Part shown: one piece after another, positions 62,718 to 64,000 of the stretch
Layout of the letters: each line of letters starts with the position of its first letter
Position numbering within the stretch: the stretch's first letter is position 1
Assembly: GCA_029260015.1 (NCBI GenBank)
Contig: JAJDEB010000002.1
Location: 1-64,000 of the forward strand
DNA from: Phycisphaerae bacterium
GTDB lineage: Bacteria > Planctomycetota > Phycisphaerae > UBA1845
DNA length: 64,000 nucleotides
Direction: 5' to 3'
Program-made: the position numbers and the translations under genes
The notes under the pieces: generated by a model
Database searches by the model: none
What the model was told of the DNA's origin: nothing
Seen by the model: only the letters and a program-made list of their open reading frames with translations

Positions 62718-63469
62718 AACCGCACCTCAACCCCCTCGTTTTGCAGCAGTTTCTTCACATAGTTCGGCGTCGTTGAACCATCATGAAAAATCGATGCCGC
62801 CAACCCCGCATGGGCCCGCGTTTGTGTAAACAGTTCGACAAAGTCTGCAGCGCTGCCAGCCCCGCCCGACGCAATCACCGGAACGGGCACGACATCGATC
62901 ACACTTTCGACCAACTCCATTGCAAACCCACTTCGCGCACCATCGGAGTCCACCGAATTCAGCAAAATCTCACCGACGCCAAGTGCGACCGCTTCGCTCG
63001 CCCAATCGCACACATTGCGATCGGTCACTTCGCGCCCGCCATGCGTCGTAACTTTCGCATCGCGACCCTGCCCCAGCGCATCGATCGACAACACAACGCA
63101 TTGATTGCCGAATTGACCGGCCAACTCTTCGATAAGAGCGGGTCGCTGGACCGCGGCAGTGTTGATGCCAATCTTGTCAGCTCCGGCCCGCAACAATTCC
63201 TTGGCATCGTCCACACACTTCACGCCACCGCCAACGGTGAATGGAATAAAAAGCACCTTCGACAATTTGCGAACCAGCTCAATCAACAACGGGCGATCCT
63301 CAATCGATGCAGTCACATCGAGAAAGCAAAGCTCGTCTGCACCCCCGTCCATATACGCCTTGGCCCGTTCAACCGGATCGCCGGCATCGCGCAGATTCTT
63401 GAACGCCACACCCTTGACCACACGGCCGCCACGAACATCGAGGCATGGAATGATTCGCTTGGCTAACAT
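62714..63469 (-). CDS. hisF: Imidazole glycerol phosphate synthase subunit HisF
   Basis: 251 aa TIM barrel, cyclase subunit. N-terminus AKRIIPCLDVRGGRVVKGVAF, catalytic Asp at the first strand, phosphate sites GGVKCVDDA and ASGGAGSAADF. Forms a dimer with HisH, which feeds ammonia. Start overlaps hisH stop by 7 bp and the stop overlaps hisA start. Confidence 0.96.
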   Translation of the reverse strand: MLAKRIIPCLDVRGGRVVKGVAFKNLRDAGDPVERAKAYMDGGADELCFLDVTASIEDRPLLIELVRKLSKVLFIPFTVGGGVKCVDDAKELLRAGADKIGINTAAVQRPALIEELAGQFGNQCVVLSIDALGQGRDAKVTTHGGREVTDRNVCDWASEAVALGVGEILLNSVDSDGARSGFAMELVESVIDVVPVPVIASGGAGSAADFVELFTQTRAHAGLAASIFHDGSTTPNYVKKLLQNEGVEVRL

Positions 63470-64000
63470 CGAGCGAACCTTTCAAGCAAACCCAACCCTG
63501 CGTCGCCGCTTTTTTCCGGGTGAAACTGTACGCCAACAACGTTGTCGCAACCAACGACTACACATACATCCAGAGTGCCACAGTCTGTCACTGCCAAACG
63601 CTGTTCGCTGATCGTCGGTTCGCAAACGTAACTGTGGGCGAAATAGAAGTGCGCTCCTCCCAAATCGCCGATCATCGCTGACGGCTGACCCGACCGCACC
63701 CGATTCCACCCCATGTGCGGAACCGTCTCGCACGTTAACCGCTTGACGCAACCGGGAATCAACCCAATCCCAGCCAACCCCGGCGCTTCTTCGCTCGACT
63801 CCAATAGCAGTTGCGCACCAAGGCAGATACCTAGAAGCGGTTTGCCTGACTGAGCGAACAACGTCACGCGCTCGGATTGCCCGGATCGCATGAGCGTTTC
63901 CATCGCCGATCGAAAGTGCCCCACGCCCGGAAGAATCACCCGATCGCACCGCTCAAACGCATCGCCAGAATCGATCAGCGTCCACGCCAAACCGAGATGA
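63463..64000 (-). CDS. hisH: HisH, glutamine amidotransferase subunit (partial)
   Basis: Cut by the window edge: the frame continues through 64000 (HLGLAWTLID), so the N-terminus is missing. The catalytic Cys is in GICLGAQLLL, and the His/Glu of the triad in GVQFHPEKSG. Provides ammonia to HisF. Confidence 0.95.
   Translation of the reverse strand, partial: HLGLAWTLIDSGDAFERCDRVILPGVGHFRSAMETLMRSGQSERVTLFAQSGKPLLGICLGAQLLLESSEEAPGLAGIGLIPGCVKRLTCETVPHMGWNRVRSGQPSAMIGDLGGAHFYFAHSYVCEPTISEQRLAVTDCGTLDVCVVVGCDNVVGVQFHPEKSGDAGLGLLERFARC

Overview
The window looks like a Gram-negative bacterial chromosome, most likely a member of the Planctomycetota or a neighbouring PVC-type lineage. Two lptF/lptG-type permease genes and an hldE-like gene point to an LPS-bearing outer membrane. 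A PEP-CTERM tail, a PPi-type phosphofructokinase, a selenium-free ArsS/AhpD arsenosugar pair and a HisA-HisI-HisE fusion fit that assignment. It is inferred from gene content only, not from a marker gene.

Positions 1-30623 hold an integrated genomic island. It starts in an intact tRNA-Gly(CCC) gene (1-72) and ends at a displaced 3' copy of the same tRNA (30572-30623), so it is flanked by a 52-bp direct repeat. Just inside the left end are a PEGA lipoprotein and a membrane protein, then a minus-strand tyrosine integrase with an AlpA-like HTH gene. From about 4.1 to 12 kb a plus-strand module, led by a near-consensus promoter, encodes an unknown protein, an adenine methylase, a small unknown protein, an archaeo-eukaryotic-type primase with a zinc finger, a GGCT-like protein, a RuvB-like AAA+ ATPase, a MerR/AlpA-like protein and a second tyrosine recombinase. 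I see no conjugation or capsid genes.

The right half of the island (13.5-27.9 kb, minus strand) is one tightly packed operon. In transcription order it encodes a small HTH protein, a Hel308/Ski2-like helicase fused to a PD-(D/E)XK nuclease, a protein with two HEPN motifs, HsdM, HsdS, a FokI-like nuclease, a degenerate methyltransferase fused to a specificity-like domain and a HEPN-like motif, and HsdR. Several junctions are 4-8 bp overlaps. This is a type I restriction-modification system enlarged by at least four extra DNA/RNA-acting proteins and is the best candidate for an undescribed defence system here. Between it and attR lie a PRTase-fold-like protein and a convergent Apea-type HEPN protein, a second candidate defence pair.

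From 30.6 kb onward the sequence is ordinary chromosome: a lipoprotein, a ParA ATPase fused to a CBM48-like glycogen-binding domain, a pseudopilin, a PPi-phosphofructokinase, two adjacent glutamate dehydrogenases, two PPDK/PEP-synthase-like ATP-grasp proteins flanking ahpD-like/arsS, proBA, fructose-1,6-bisphosphatase, an HldE-like enzyme with swapped domains, lptF/lptG, thymidine kinase, hutI, a radical SAM protein, a cupin, ndk, and the his cluster hisH-hisF-hisAIE, with hisH running off the window. A short palindromic repeat family beginning GTAGGGTGCGGC is scattered between 51.5 and 60.8 kb; two genes there use its TAG as their stop codon.
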